This document shows, piece after piece, positions 1-8,383 of a DNA stretch of 64,000 bases. The stretch comes from Chitinophaga eiseniae (GTDB taxonomy: Bacteria > Bacteroidota > Bacteroidia > Chitinophagales > Chitinophagaceae): the NCBI RefSeq assembly GCF_012641265.1, contig NZ_JABAHZ010000007.1:62001-126000 (forward strand), in the 5' to 3' direction. The translations under genes were made by a program, and so were the position numbers. The notes beneath the pieces are model-generated. The model was given only the letters and a program-made list of their open reading frames with translations, had not been told where the DNA came from and did not search any database. Within the stretch, counting starts at the first letter, position 1, and each line of letters opens with the position of its first letter.

Positions 1-1
1 A

Positions 2-715
2 GGTGGAGGATTGGGGCTGGCGTTGCTGGTGTTGCGGGTTAGTGTAATGGAGTCGCATTTATTTAATGCGGTGAAGGCATCTACGGCGGCGAGGGGAAGT
101 TTGGTGGCCTTGTTTAACAACCGGGAACGGTTTATGAAGTACCTGAAATGTATGTTGCTGGGCACTCCTACCTGGTTTGTGGTAGGTATCCTCATTGCGT
201 TTTCGAATAAGTTTGCCACTATCATGAACGTGCAGGGGGCCATTAATCCCGGTGATGCAGTGGCTTTTTGTTATGCGGGCCTGGTGTTGGGTGATTTCAC
301 AACCGGGTTACTGAGCCAGGTGTGGCAAAGCCGGAGAAAGGTGATGCTGCTGTTTCTGTTGCTGACTGGTGTGATGGTAGCCGTTTACCTGAATTTACAT
401 GGGGTTGCTACCTGGGTATTTTATACCGTTTGCTTTATACTGGGCTTCAGCGTTGGGTTCTGGGCTATTTTCGTAACCATCGCGGCAGAGAGCTTTGGTA
501 CTAATTTACGCGCTACCGTGGCTACTACGGTGCCTAATTTTGCGCGGGGTATGCTGCCGTTGATATCACTATTATTTATAAACGTGCAAAAACACTTTAC
601 TTTCCTGCAAAGCGGCGCTATCGTAGCGGTGGTATGTATAGGGATTGCTTTAATTACTGCCTGGAACGTGGAGGAAACATTTGGTAAGGACCTGAATTAC
701 CTGGAAGAAATTTAA
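2..715 (+). CDS. MFS transporter, C-terminal part (5' end outside window)
   Basis: The reading frame is open from the first bases of the window, so the true start lies upstream. About 237 residues remain. They contain roughly six hydrophobic segments separated by short basic loops, such as the LSQVWQSRRKVM loop, which fits the C-terminal half of a major facilitator superfamily permease with an RATVATTVPNFARG-like region. The substrate cannot be told. The stop codon overlaps the stop of the convergent MarR gene (shared bases 713-714). A transporter beside a MarR regulator suggests an efflux or uptake pair, but they are convergent rather than divergent, so this link is weak. Confidence 0.8.
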   Translation, partial: GGGLGLALLVLRVSVMESHLFNAVKASTAARGSLVALFNNRERFMKYLKCMLLGTPTWFVVGILIAFSNKFATIMNVQGAINPGDAVAFCYAGLVLGDFTTGLLSQVWQSRRKVMLLFLLLTGVMVAVYLNLHGVATWVFYTVCFILGFSVGFWAIFVTIAAESFGTNLRATVATTVPNFARGMLPLISLLFINVQKHFTFLQSGAIVAVVCIGIALITAWNVEETFGKDLNYLEEI

Positions 716-1173
716 TGGTAGCTTTCCAGCATCTTATCCAGTAACTTGTTCAGTTGTATTATTTCTTTTTCATTGAGTGACTGGAGTGTATTATCCAGTT
801 GCCCGATTTCAGTATCTATTTGTTTTAGCAGTTGCAGGCCTTTGTCGTTGATGCGAACATCGACGGCGCGCCTGTCCATTTCGCTGTTTTTGCGTTCTAT
901 CAGATCGGCTTTGCGGAGGCGTTCCACCAGCCGGGATACATCACTCATTTTGTCGAGCATTCTGTCTTTCAGCACGTTGATGCTGGCTGCTTTGGGATGT
1001 TGTCCGCGAAGGATGCGCAGTATATTAAACTGCTGCATGGTGATGCCGTATTGTTTAAAGAATTGCTGGTGCCGGGCGGTAACCCAGTTGCCTATAAAAA
1101 TCAGGCTGACGAGGCCACGCTGATTTTCACTTTCAAAAGATTTTTGTGTTATCAGTTTTTCCAGGTTAGACAT
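712..1173 (-). CDS. MarR family transcriptional regulator
   Basis: This is a 153-residue protein of typical MarR length. An N-terminal dimerisation helix is followed by a winged helix-turn-helix around residues 55-110. The recognition-helix region reads KMSDVSRLVERLRKADLIER, followed by the wing sequence MDRRAVDVRINDKG, which carries the D-R-R pattern common in the family. MarR proteins usually repress their own gene and a neighbouring transporter or enzyme in response to a small ligand. A perfect 12-bp palindrome lies 14 bp upstream of the start and could be its operator. The ligand and targets are unknown. Confidence 0.9.
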   Translation of the reverse strand: MSNLEKLITQKSFESENQRGLVSLIFIGNWVTARHQQFFKQYGITMQQFNILRILRGQHPKAASINVLKDRMLDKMSDVSRLVERLRKADLIERKNSEMDRRAVDVRINDKGLQLLKQIDTEIGQLDNTLQSLNEKEIIQLNKLLDKMLESYH

Positions 1174-1187
1174 ACGTTGAGAGTTAA

Positions 1188-1199
1188 ACCAAATTTGGT
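1188..1199. promoter_or_regulatory. Candidate MarR operator palindrome
   Basis: ACCAAATTTGGT is a perfect 12-bp palindrome centred about 20 bp upstream of the MarR start codon. MarR-type dimers bind palindromes of this kind close to their own promoters. Assignment is by position and symmetry only. Confidence 0.4.
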
Positions 1200-1347
1200 G
1201 AAACGGATTTAGAAGTGTTTCATTTATACTGCTTTAGTCATCTTTTCAGGATGGGGTAAAATTACGAATAAAAAAAGAATTGCAGGTTTTGTCTTGTGGT
1301 TGATAAGGCAGAAGATCCTGATTTTATCGTGGCAGCGGGGAATGATT

Positions 1348-1387
1348 AGCGGAGATAGAGGGGATGTTTTCCACATCTATCTCCGCT
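1348..1387 (-). terminator. Stem-loop downstream of malate dehydrogenase
   Basis: An 11-bp perfect inverted repeat, AGCGGAGATAG paired with CTATCTCCGCT, lies 18 bp past the mdh stop. There is no clear T-run after it on the minus strand, so it may be a weak terminator or an mRNA 3'-end stabiliser. Confidence 0.45.
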
Positions 1388-1405
1388 GTATGCGTTGGTA
1401 GGCTA

Positions 1406-2347
1406 TTATGCAGTAGCAGACTGCATTTTATCCAATACGTCCATTACTTCTTTTACATGTTGGGCAGAGGTATTGAGTGATTCTTTTTCAGCCTCATTGA
1501 GTTGAAGCTCTATGATTTTTTCGATACCGTTTTTGCCTAATACTACGGGAACGCCCAGGTAGATATCTTTCAGGCCATATTGGCCGGTAAGCCAGGCGCA
1601 CACCGGGAAAATACGTTTTTCGTTTTTCACGATGGCCTCTACCATTTGGGCTGCTGCGGCGCCGGGAGCGTACCAGGCGGAAGTACCCAGGAGGTTTACA
1701 ATCTCACCACCCCCTACTTTCGTACGCTGGATAATAGCTTCCAGTTTGTCGGCGGCTACCAGTTCTGTTACGGGAATACCACTTACAGTGGTATAGCGGG
1801 GAAGGGGTACCATGGTATCGCCATGTCCACCCATGAGGATAGCCTGTATATCTTTGGGAGAGCAGCCTATTTCATCGGCCAGGAAAGCGCGGTAGCGGGC
1901 AGTATCCAGGATACCGGCCATACCGAATACTTTGCTGCTGTCTTTTTTAGCCGTGAGATAGCTGCAATAGGTCATTACATCCAGTGGGTTGCTCACAATG
2001 ATAATGATCGCGTCCGGAGAATATTTGGTAATATTTTCAGTCACCGATTTCACAATGTTGGCATTGGTAGAAATCAGATCATCTCTGCTCATACCTGGTT
2101 TACGGGGTAGCCCTGACGTAATTACCACCACCTCGCTGTTGGCAGTTTTGGTGTAGTCGTTGGTCACCCCGGTAATTTTGGTGCTGTAATAGTCAATGGG
2201 AGCCTGTTGCCATGTATCCAGCGCCTTACCTTCAGCCGTTCCTTCTTTGATATCCAATAAAACCACCTCCTGTAGAAAATCTCTGTGGGCCAGTACGTTA
2301 GCGCATGTGGCACCTACATTTCCGGCTCCTACTACTGTAACTTTCAT
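1406..2347 (-). CDS. mdh: Malate dehydrogenase
   Basis: This enzyme converts malate and NAD+ to oxaloacetate and NADH in the cytosolic TCA cycle. The protein has 313 residues and is the LDH-like type common in Bacteroidota. The NAD-binding motif GAGNVG is at residues 7-12, and the acidic NAD selector D32 ends the second strand. The mobile-loop substrate arginines R82 and R88 lie in PRKPGMSR. Arginine in that loop favours malate over lactate. The catalytic histidine is in GGHGDTMVP. The gene is likely monocistronic: a TACATTTG promoter box lies about 40 bp upstream and a stem-loop follows it. Confidence 0.95.
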   Translation of the reverse strand: MKVTVVGAGNVGATCANVLAHRDFLQEVVLLDIKEGTAEGKALDTWQQAPIDYYSTKITGVTNDYTKTANSEVVVITSGLPRKPGMSRDDLISTNANIVKSVTENITKYSPDAIIIIVSNPLDVMTYCSYLTAKKDSSKVFGMAGILDTARYRAFLADEIGCSPKDIQAILMGGHGDTMVPLPRYTTVSGIPVTELVAADKLEAIIQRTKVGGGEIVNLLGTSAWYAPGAAAAQMVEAIVKNEKRIFPVCAWLTGQYGLKDIYLGVPVVLGKNGIEKIIELQLNEAEKESLNTSAQHVKEVMDVLDKMQSATA

Positions 2348-2388
2348 CTTGTCTATAGCTTTAAAAGTGAAGAATGAATGTGATTAAA

Positions 2389-2396
2389 CAAATGTA
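2389..2396 (-). promoter_or_regulatory. Bacteroidota -7 box for mdh
   Basis: The minus strand reads TACATTTG, an exact match to TAnnTTTG, 41 nt upstream of the mdh start. No convincing -33 TTG at 19-20 nt spacing was found, so confidence is moderate. Confidence 0.45.
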
Positions 2397-2445
2397 ATGA
2401 TTCGGCATTACAATAACCGGCCGGGCATGCACATTTTAACAAGGT

Positions 2446-2946
2446 TTATTTGTGCAGGTAATATAGCAGGGAATCTATCTTAGCTGTTCCTTCAAAACCT
2501 TTTACAAACTGTTGTTTCTTATTATATATGTATAAACCAGGGAAATAATGGAGATCATAGAAGTACATGATCTGCCGGGTAGGTTCGCTGGCCATGGTGA
2601 TTGTTGGATAATTTTTGATCTTGTATTGGTCGTAATATTCCTTCATTTGTTCCACTTTAAAGGGAGTGACCATCAGGATCTGTGTTTTTTGAAATTTCTC
2701 GATATTCTTCAGGAGATCCTCTGTCAGGTGTTTACAGTGGTCGCAATCAACGCTGAATATGAATAACATGGTTTTTTCTCCTTTACGCAGGTCATTTTTG
2801 GTGATGGTGTGGCCATCTACCAGGGTGAGGGGAAAAGCCGGGATGATCGGATATTGTAAATAAGCTGGTTTGGTAGGGGGAGTAGCAGTTTGAGCCTTCA
2901 AAAACACGGGTAAACAGCTTAAAATTGCGAAAAACACGTAGCGCAT
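2446..2946 (-). CDS. Secreted thioredoxin-fold (TlpA-like) protein
   Basis: This is a 166-residue protein with a cleavable signal peptide (about residues 1-18, ending FLKAQ) followed by a thioredoxin-like domain. The redox pair is C68-D-H-C71 in the context SVDCDHCKHL, and a downstream TITMASEPT segment resembles the cis-proline region with an atypical residue. It probably acts in the periplasm as a thiol-disulfide exchange protein or a small redoxin. It lies upstream of mdh on the same strand with a 98-bp gap and a separate mdh promoter, so the two need not be functionally linked. Confidence 0.75.
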   Translation of the reverse strand: MRYVFFAILSCLPVFLKAQTATPPTKPAYLQYPIIPAFPLTLVDGHTITKNDLRKGEKTMLFIFSVDCDHCKHLTEDLLKNIEKFQKTQILMVTPFKVEQMKEYYDQYKIKNYPTITMASEPTRQIMYFYDLHYFPGLYIYNKKQQFVKGFEGTAKIDSLLYYLHK

Positions 2947-3065
2947 ATAAATAAAAGTTTCTTGATTTGAGTTTAAATTTACCGGATAAATGTCATTTAT
3001 TGCATAAAAAACACGAAAATTGGGCCGAAAAGGAACGAATCTATCTAATTTTGGGAATTAGATGC

Positions 3066-3094
3066 TTGTTCATATGCGAAAATTTTTACTTTTG
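3066..3094 (+). promoter_or_regulatory. Promoter of efp
   Basis: TTG at 3066-3068, an 18-nt spacer and TACTTTTG at 3087-3094 match the Bacteroidota -33/-7 pattern. The start codon of efp is 43 nt downstream. Confidence 0.7.
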
Positions 3095-3137
3095 CAATCC
3101 GTATAAATTTTTAACTTAAAATCAGTAACCTAAATTT

Positions 3138-3704
3138 ATGGCTACCACCGCAGATATCAGAACAGGATTAATCATCAAACTGGATAACAGTTTGTATTCT
3201 GTTGTAGAGTTTGGTCAGAATAAAACCGCCCGTGCAGCCGCAAAGGTTTGGGCTAAATTGAAAGGCGTTGACAATAGCCGTTCTATAGAGCATACATGGA
3301 ACTCCGGAGATACTATTTTCCCCATCCGTATTGAAAAGAAAGCTTTCCAGTTTTTATATAAAGACGATACCGGCTACAATTTCATGGATAATGAAACGTT
3401 CGAGCAGATTGCTATGCCGGAGAATGCGATCGATGCGCCTCAGTTCCTGAAAGAAGGCCAGGAAGTGAGTGTTCAAATCAATACCGAAACAGAACAATAC
3501 ATGGCGGTAGAATTACCGGATAAGATTGTAGTACTGGTAACTTACTCTGAGCCAGGTGTAAAGGGCGATACGGCTACACGTACCCTGAAACCGGCTACAG
3601 TTGAAACAGGTGCGACTGTAATGGTGCCACTGTTTGTGGAAGAAGGGGAAATGATCCGTGTGAACACCAAGAATGGTGAATATATTGAAAGAGTAAAAGG
3701 GTAA
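3138..3704 (+). CDS. efp: Elongation factor P with arginine-type tip loop
   Basis: EF-P binds the ribosome between the P and E sites and relieves stalling at polyproline stretches. The 188-residue protein has the usual three beta-barrel domains. Family hallmarks include FQFLYKDDTGYNFM, PGVKGDTATRTLKPA and the C-terminal NTKNGEYIERVKG. The loop that contacts P-site tRNA is unusual. Instead of the common PGKG with a modifiable or unmodified lysine, it reads NKTARAAAKV with arginine at residue 32, plus two extra residues (GQ) before it. This resembles the NKSGRN loop of EarP-rhamnosylated EF-Ps. No earP gene is in this window. The gene stands just upstream of accB. Confidence 0.93.
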   Translation: MATTADIRTGLIIKLDNSLYSVVEFGQNKTARAAAKVWAKLKGVDNSRSIEHTWNSGDTIFPIRIEKKAFQFLYKDDTGYNFMDNETFEQIAMPENAIDAPQFLKEGQEVSVQINTETEQYMAVELPDKIVVLVTYSEPGVKGDTATRTLKPATVETGATVMVPLFVEEGEMIRVNTKNGEYIERVKG

Positions 3705-3832
3705 TAGCATTTTTTTAATTTTTGATTGACTGACAGGAATGTTGTTTCCAGGAGGAGTTCCTGTGGAACAGGGTTCCTGAACGTGTGAATCGAATTTTCA
3801 TATTCTATATTTCTAAACCAAAAACTGTCTAC

Positions 3833-4321
3833 ATGGACTTTAAACAGATTCAGGAACTGGTAAAAATGATCAATAAATCAAATATCAGTGAACTGAGCAT
3901 TGAACAGGACAAGTTTAAGATTACAATAAAACAAAAGGATAACGAAGTACAACAGGTAATCACTGTTCCTGCCACCGTGGCAACTGCCGCCGTACAGCCT
4001 GTAGCCCCTGTTGCTCCTGCAGCAGCTCCTATCGCCCCTGCAGCTCCCGCTGCTGCTCCTGCAGCACCTGCAAAGGCCGACAACCTGGTAACGATCAAAT
4101 CTCCTATGATCGGAACCTTTTACCGCAGTGCCGGACCAGACAAAGCTCCATTCGTAAATGTGGGTGATGAGGTATCTTCCGGTAAAGTGGTGTGCATCAT
4201 CGAAGCAATGAAGTTATTCAACGAGATAGAGAGTGAAGTGAGTGGAAAAATCGTGAAAGTACTGGTAGATGACGCATCTCCGGTAGAATACGACCAACCT
4301 TTATTTTTAGTTGAACCATAA
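3833..4321 (+). CDS. accB: Acetyl-CoA carboxylase biotin carboxyl carrier protein
   Basis: This protein carries biotin between the carboxylase and carboxyltransferase of acetyl-CoA carboxylase, the first step of fatty acid synthesis. The 162-residue form starting MDFKQIQELV is chosen over an in-frame start 48 nt upstream because the family begins this way. A long Ala/Pro-rich flexible linker spans about residues 46-82, followed by the biotinyl domain with the attachment site EAMKLFNE (K127). accC follows after 109 bp, so the two probably form an operon. The spacer contains a large imperfect hairpin. Confidence 0.95.
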   Translation: MDFKQIQELVKMINKSNISELSIEQDKFKITIKQKDNEVQQVITVPATVATAAVQPVAPVAPAAAPIAPAAPAAAPAAPAKADNLVTIKSPMIGTFYRSAGPDKAPFVNVGDEVSSGKVVCIIEAMKLFNEIESEVSGKIVKVLVDDASPVEYDQPLFLVEP

Positions 4322-4324
4322 TAA

Positions 4325-4401
4325 TAGCCTTTACCGTTAGCCTTTGGCATTCAGTATTATATATACAATACTGACAGCTGAAGGCTAATCGCTAAAAGCT
4401 A
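4325..4401. repeat. Imperfect palindrome in the accB-accC spacer
   Basis: The left arm TAGCCTTTACCGTTAGCC (4325-4342) is imperfectly complementary to GGCTAATCGCTAAAAGCTA (4383-4401). A second inner pairing, CAGTATT/AATACTG, flanks a short AT-rich loop. A similar GCTGAAAGCTAAT-type pair occurs near truB, so this may belong to a dispersed intergenic family. Confidence 0.6.
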
Positions 4402-4430
4402 ACTGCTATTATTAACTTATAAGGAAAACA

Positions 4431-5768
4431 ATGTTCAAAAAAATATTGATTGCCAATCGTGGTGAAATTGCCCTTCGGATTATCCGTACCTGTAAGGAAA
4501 TGGGTATCAAAACGGTGGCAGTTTATTCTACTGCAGATAAAGACAGCTTGCATGTGAAATTTGCCGATGAAGCGGTATGCATAGGTAAACCACAGAGCGC
4601 GGAATCTTATCTGAATATTCCTCACCTGATGGCAGCAGCTGAAATTACCAATGCAGATGCTATTCACCCAGGATATGGCTTCCTGGCCGAAAATGCCCGT
4701 TTTGCTGAAATCTGCGGCGAGCATGGTATCAAATTCATCGGCCCTACACCGGAGATGATCCGTAAAATGGGGGATAAGATGACGGCGAAAGAAACCATGA
4801 TTGCTGCGGGCGTACCTGTTATTCCGGGTTCTGACGGTTTGTTGCAGAGCGTGGATGAAGCAAAGGCCCTGGCAAAAAGCATGGGACTGCCCGTTATCCT
4901 GAAAGCTACTGCCGGTGGTGGTGGTAAAGGTATGCGTGTGGTATGGGAAGATAGCGAGGTGGAAAACGCCTACAACATGGCTAAGAATGAGGCGCGCGCG
5001 GCTTTCAGTAATGATGGCATCTACATGGAGAAATTCGTGGAGGAACCCCGTCACATTGAAATCCAGGTAGCGGGTGATCAATACGGTAAGGTATGTCACC
5101 TGAGCGAAAGGGATTGCTCTATCCAGCGTCGTCACCAGAAGCTGGTAGAAGAATCTCCTTCTCCGTTTATGACACCTGAGCTGCGTGAAAAAATGGGAGA
5201 AGCAGCTATCAAGGCGGCCAGTGCTATCAACTACGAAAGTGTTGGTACTATTGAGTTCCTGGTAGACAAGCACCGTAATTTCTACTTCATGGAAATGAAT
5301 ACACGTATCCAGGTAGAGCATGGTGTAACGGAAGAAGTGATCAATTTTGACCTGGTAAAAGAACAGATCAAGATTGCGGCAGGTATTCCTATCTCCGGAA
5401 AAAATTATACGCCACAGATGCATGCCATTGAGTGCCGTATCAATGCGGAAGATCCTTACAATGATTTCCGTCCTTCTCCTGGAAAAATTACTACCCTGCA
5501 TATTCCGGGTGGTCACGGTGTGCGCGTGGATTCACATATCTATGCTGGTTATGTTATTCCTCCGTATTATGATTCTATGGTGGCAAAAATCATCACCATG
5601 GCGCAAACCCGCGAAGAGGCGATCAATACTATGGAGCGTGCACTGAGCGAATTTGTGATCGAAGGTGTAAAAACAACAATTCCATTCCATCAGCAGCTGA
5701 TGCGTGATGAAAACTTCCGTAAGGGTAACTTTACCACTAAGTTTACAGAAACGTTTAAGCTGGTATAA
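4431..5768 (+). CDS. accC: Acetyl-CoA carboxylase biotin carboxylase subunit
   Basis: This subunit carboxylates biotin on AccB using ATP and bicarbonate. It has 445 residues, the normal length. The N-terminal FKKILIANRGEIALRI motif is characteristic. The ATP-grasp domain carries the glycine-rich loop TAGGGGKGMRVV, and HLSERDCSIQRRHQK and EMNTRIQVEHGVTE contain the metal-binding and catalytic Glu/Arg residues. The C-terminal biotin carboxylase domain includes ECRINAEDP. It follows accB on the same strand and ends at a strong terminator. Confidence 0.97.
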   Translation: MFKKILIANRGEIALRIIRTCKEMGIKTVAVYSTADKDSLHVKFADEAVCIGKPQSAESYLNIPHLMAAAEITNADAIHPGYGFLAENARFAEICGEHGIKFIGPTPEMIRKMGDKMTAKETMIAAGVPVIPGSDGLLQSVDEAKALAKSMGLPVILKATAGGGGKGMRVVWEDSEVENAYNMAKNEARAAFSNDGIYMEKFVEEPRHIEIQVAGDQYGKVCHLSERDCSIQRRHQKLVEESPSPFMTPELREKMGEAAIKAASAINYESVGTIEFLVDKHRNFYFMEMNTRIQVEHGVTEEVINFDLVKEQIKIAAGIPISGKNYTPQMHAIECRINAEDPYNDFRPSPGKITTLHIPGGHGVRVDSHIYAGYVIPPYYDSMVAKIITMAQTREEAINTMERALSEFVIEGVKTTIPFHQQLMRDENFRKGNFTTKFTETFKLV

Positions 5769-5790
5769 CGGTAACGGTTATATTATAATG

Positions 5791-5826
5791 AAAGCCCCCC
5801 ATGCTGCAAAGCGTGGGGGGCTTTTT
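5791..5826 (+). terminator. Terminator after accC
   Basis: AAAGCCCCCCA pairs with TGGGGGGCTTT around a short loop and is followed by a T-run. This is a strong intrinsic terminator on the plus strand, 22 bp past the accC stop. Confidence 0.85.
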
Positions 5827-5846
5827 AGTGCTGATAAAATGATTCA

Positions 5847-5877
5847 TAAAAAAGCCCCGGATGAAAATCCGGGGCTA
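5847..5877 (-). terminator. Terminator after glutamine synthetase
   Basis: AGCCCCGGAT and ATCCGGGGCT form a GC-rich stem. On the minus strand it is followed by a run of T, 28 bp downstream of the glutamine synthetase stop. Confidence 0.8.
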
Positions 5878-5904
5878 ATCATACACCAAAACAATCTTAC
5901 GGTT

Positions 5905-8094
5905 TTATCGCAAGAAAAGCAGCTCTCTGTATTTAGGCAGTGCCCATTTTTTGTCGTCCACCAGGAACTCCAGTTTATCGGAGTGGTAGCGGATAACATC
6001 AAAGTACGGCTTAATCTTTTCACAATAGTCTATCGCTTTTTGGCGGCTGTCGGTGAGCTTGTTAGCTACCTTACGCGCCTCAATCATAGCCTGTACATTT
6101 TCACTAATTACATTAATATGTTCAGCTATTTTAGCGGCAATTTGTTTCTGTGCTTTCACGCTGTCGTCGCCTAACCCGATTGCTTTCAGGCCATTGATGT
6201 TGGCTACCAGTTCATTTAAGTAGCTAATAGCAGATGGCAGGATAGTGTTGGTTGCGAGGTCGCCGATAACGCGGGCTTCGATCTGCACTTTCTTCACATA
6301 ATCTTCCAGCAGTATTTCGTGGCGTGCGTGCAGTTCTTTTTCGTTGTAAACGCCGGTTTCTGTGTAAAGTTGGGTTGCTTTTGGTGTTACCATTGCATCC
6401 AGCGCTTTAGGAGTGGTTTTTACGTTAGCCAAACCTCTTTTTTCCGCTTCTTTTTCCCATTCTTCACTGTAGCCGTCGCCTTCGAACAGTATTTTTTCCG
6501 AATCTACAATATATTTCCGAAGAGTTTGCATAATGGCAATCTCTTTTTTCTCGCCTTTCTCGATCAGGCCATCTACTTCTGCTTTAAAGTCAACCAGGGT
6601 TTTAGCCATGATAGTATTCAGTACAGTCATAGCAGAAGCACAGTTGGCAGAAGAACCTACCGCGCGGAACTCAAACTTATTACCGGTGAAAGCAAAAGGA
6701 GAGGTACGGTTACGGTCGGTGTTATCCAGCATCAGTTCTGGAATATGACGGTGCAGGTCCATTTTCAGGATCGCTTCGTCTTGTTCGTCGAACTTGTTGT
6801 TTACACGGTTTTTAACTTCCTGCAGTACATCGAACAGGTATTTACCGGTAAATACAGAGATGATAGCAGGAGGAGCTTCGTTAGCACCCAGACGGAAGTC
6901 GTTGCTAGGAGAAGCGATAGCAGCTCTCATCAGGTCGGCATAGTCATGTACCGCTTTGATGGTGTTCACAAAGAAAGTGAGGAACATCAGGTTGGTTTTC
7001 GGAGTTTTACCGGGAGCCAGCAGGTTAACGCCGGTGTCGGTAGACATGCTCCAGTTGTTGTGTTTACCAGAACCGTTGATGCCTGCAAAAGGTTTCTCGT
7101 GCAGTAACACTTTCAGTTTGTGACGTTTGGCCACTTTATTCATTACATCCATCAGCAGGGAGTTGTGGTCTACTGCGATGTTGATTTCTTCAAATATAGG
7201 AGCACATTCGAACTGAGAAGGAGCCACCTCGTTGTGACGGGTTCTTAAAGGAATACCCAGTTTGTAGGCTTCTACTTCGAAATCGCGCATGTAAGCGTAT
7301 GCACGCTCAGGGATAGCACCGAAGTAGTGGTCTTCCAGCTGTTGACCTTTGGAAGGTGCGTGACCTACCACAGTACGGCCGGTCATGATCAGGTCAGGAC
7401 GGGCATTTGCCATTCCTTCGTCTACCAGGAAGTATTCCTGTTCCCAACCAAGGGTACCGGTTACTTTGGTAACGTTTTTATCGAAATAGTTACATACGTC
7501 TACTGCAGCTTTGTCCATAGCAGCCAGGGCTTTCAGCAGTGGCGCTTTGTAATCCAGCGATTCGCCGGTGTAGGAAACAAAGATAGTAGGAATGCAGAGT
7601 GTTTTACCATAAGCCTGTTCCAGGATAAATGCAGGAGAAGAAGGATCCCATGCAGTATAACCACGTGCTTCGAAAGTAGCTCTCAAGCCGCCGTTAGGGA
7701 AGCTGGAAGCATCTGGTTCCTGTTGTACCAGTGCATCGCCATCAAAAGTTTCCAGCGCAGTACCATCACCTTTCAGGGTGAAGAAGGAATCATGCTTTTC
7801 AGCAGTGGTACCTGTTAATGGTTGGAACCAGTGTGTGTAGTGGGTTACACCTTTCTTCATGGCCCACGCCTTCATGCCGGAAGCAATTTGCTCGGACATC
7901 TTACGTTCCAGCTTGGTGCCATTTTTAACAGAGTTCATCAGGCTTTTATAAGCCTCATCGCTCAGGTATTCCCGAACAACTTTACCAGTAAATACATTGC
8001 TGCCAAATACTTCGGTAATTTTACCGTTATGTTCGGTGAGAGTGGAGTCTACGCCAGCTAATCCTTCCAGCGCTTTGAAACGTAACGATTGCAT
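5905..8094 (-). CDS. glnN: Type III glutamine synthetase
   Basis: This enzyme makes glutamine from glutamate, ammonia and ATP. At 729 residues it is the large dodecameric GSIII type found in Bacteroidota and cyanobacteria, not the 450-residue GSI. The start MQSLRFKALEGLAG is preferred to an in-frame start 21 nt upstream, which adds an untypical MCKIFYS. The catalytic AGINGSGKHNNWS motif is conserved, as are EFECAPIFEE and FRAVGSSANCASAM. A 16-bp perfect palindrome lies 2 nt upstream of the start codon and could be an operator. The gene stands alone with its own terminator. Confidence 0.96.
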   Translation of the reverse strand: MQSLRFKALEGLAGVDSTLTEHNGKITEVFGSNVFTGKVVREYLSDEAYKSLMNSVKNGTKLERKMSEQIASGMKAWAMKKGVTHYTHWFQPLTGTTAEKHDSFFTLKGDGTALETFDGDALVQQEPDASSFPNGGLRATFEARGYTAWDPSSPAFILEQAYGKTLCIPTIFVSYTGESLDYKAPLLKALAAMDKAAVDVCNYFDKNVTKVTGTLGWEQEYFLVDEGMANARPDLIMTGRTVVGHAPSKGQQLEDHYFGAIPERAYAYMRDFEVEAYKLGIPLRTRHNEVAPSQFECAPIFEEINIAVDHNSLLMDVMNKVAKRHKLKVLLHEKPFAGINGSGKHNNWSMSTDTGVNLLAPGKTPKTNLMFLTFFVNTIKAVHDYADLMRAAIASPSNDFRLGANEAPPAIISVFTGKYLFDVLQEVKNRVNNKFDEQDEAILKMDLHRHIPELMLDNTDRNRTSPFAFTGNKFEFRAVGSSANCASAMTVLNTIMAKTLVDFKAEVDGLIEKGEKKEIAIMQTLRKYIVDSEKILFEGDGYSEEWEKEAEKRGLANVKTTPKALDAMVTPKATQLYTETGVYNEKELHARHEILLEDYVKKVQIEARVIGDLATNTILPSAISYLNELVANINGLKAIGLGDDSVKAQKQIAAKIAEHINVISENVQAMIEARKVANKLTDSRQKAIDYCEKIKPYFDVIRYHSDKLEFLVDDKKWALPKYRELLFLR

Positions 8095-8096
8095 GC

Positions 8097-8112
8097 TGTA
8101 AAATATTTTACA
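8097..8112. promoter_or_regulatory. 16-bp palindrome at the glnN start
   Basis: TGTAAAATATTTTACA is perfectly self-complementary and ends 2 nt before the glnN start codon. It could be an operator for a dimeric regulator of nitrogen assimilation. Chance symmetry in AT-rich DNA is the alternative. Confidence 0.4.
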
Positions 8113-8313
8113 CAAAAGAACGCATACCTAGCCTGAAATACAAATAAATTGTTCATTTTAATTTAAAATTTACGTTTCGAGTCTTTAAAAGACACTTTTT
8201 TTGCTATTTGATCAAATATTTGGATGCTGGGTACTTTGAAACTGATAAATTTAAAATTTACTAATATGATAAAGCTTTGCTAAAAAAGCAGTTTTCGCTC
8301 CCGGGTTCACCTA

Positions 8314-8344
8314 TTGTCATTTGCAGGAAAATCATGTACTTTTG
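8314..8344 (+). promoter_or_regulatory. Promoter of purL
   Basis: TTG at 8314-8316, a 20-nt spacer and TACTTTTG at 8337-8344 match the Bacteroidota -33/-7 consensus. The purL start is 39 nt downstream of the -7 box. Confidence 0.75.
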
Positions 8345-8383
8345 CGACTTCTTTTAAATTACTCGTTTTTTATACTTAAATAC

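Noticed and set aside
4392..5516. Long minus-strand ORF opposite accC
   Set aside because: It is the antisense shadow of a clear accC gene and shows no family motifs.
6319..7107. 262-codon plus-strand ORF opposite glutamine synthetase
   Set aside because: Antisense shadow; composition and lack of motifs match reverse translation of the conserved GSIII gene.
8095..8115. Upstream ATG of glutamine synthetase (adds MCKIFYS)
   Set aside because: It lies within the AT palindrome and is not part of the family N-terminus.
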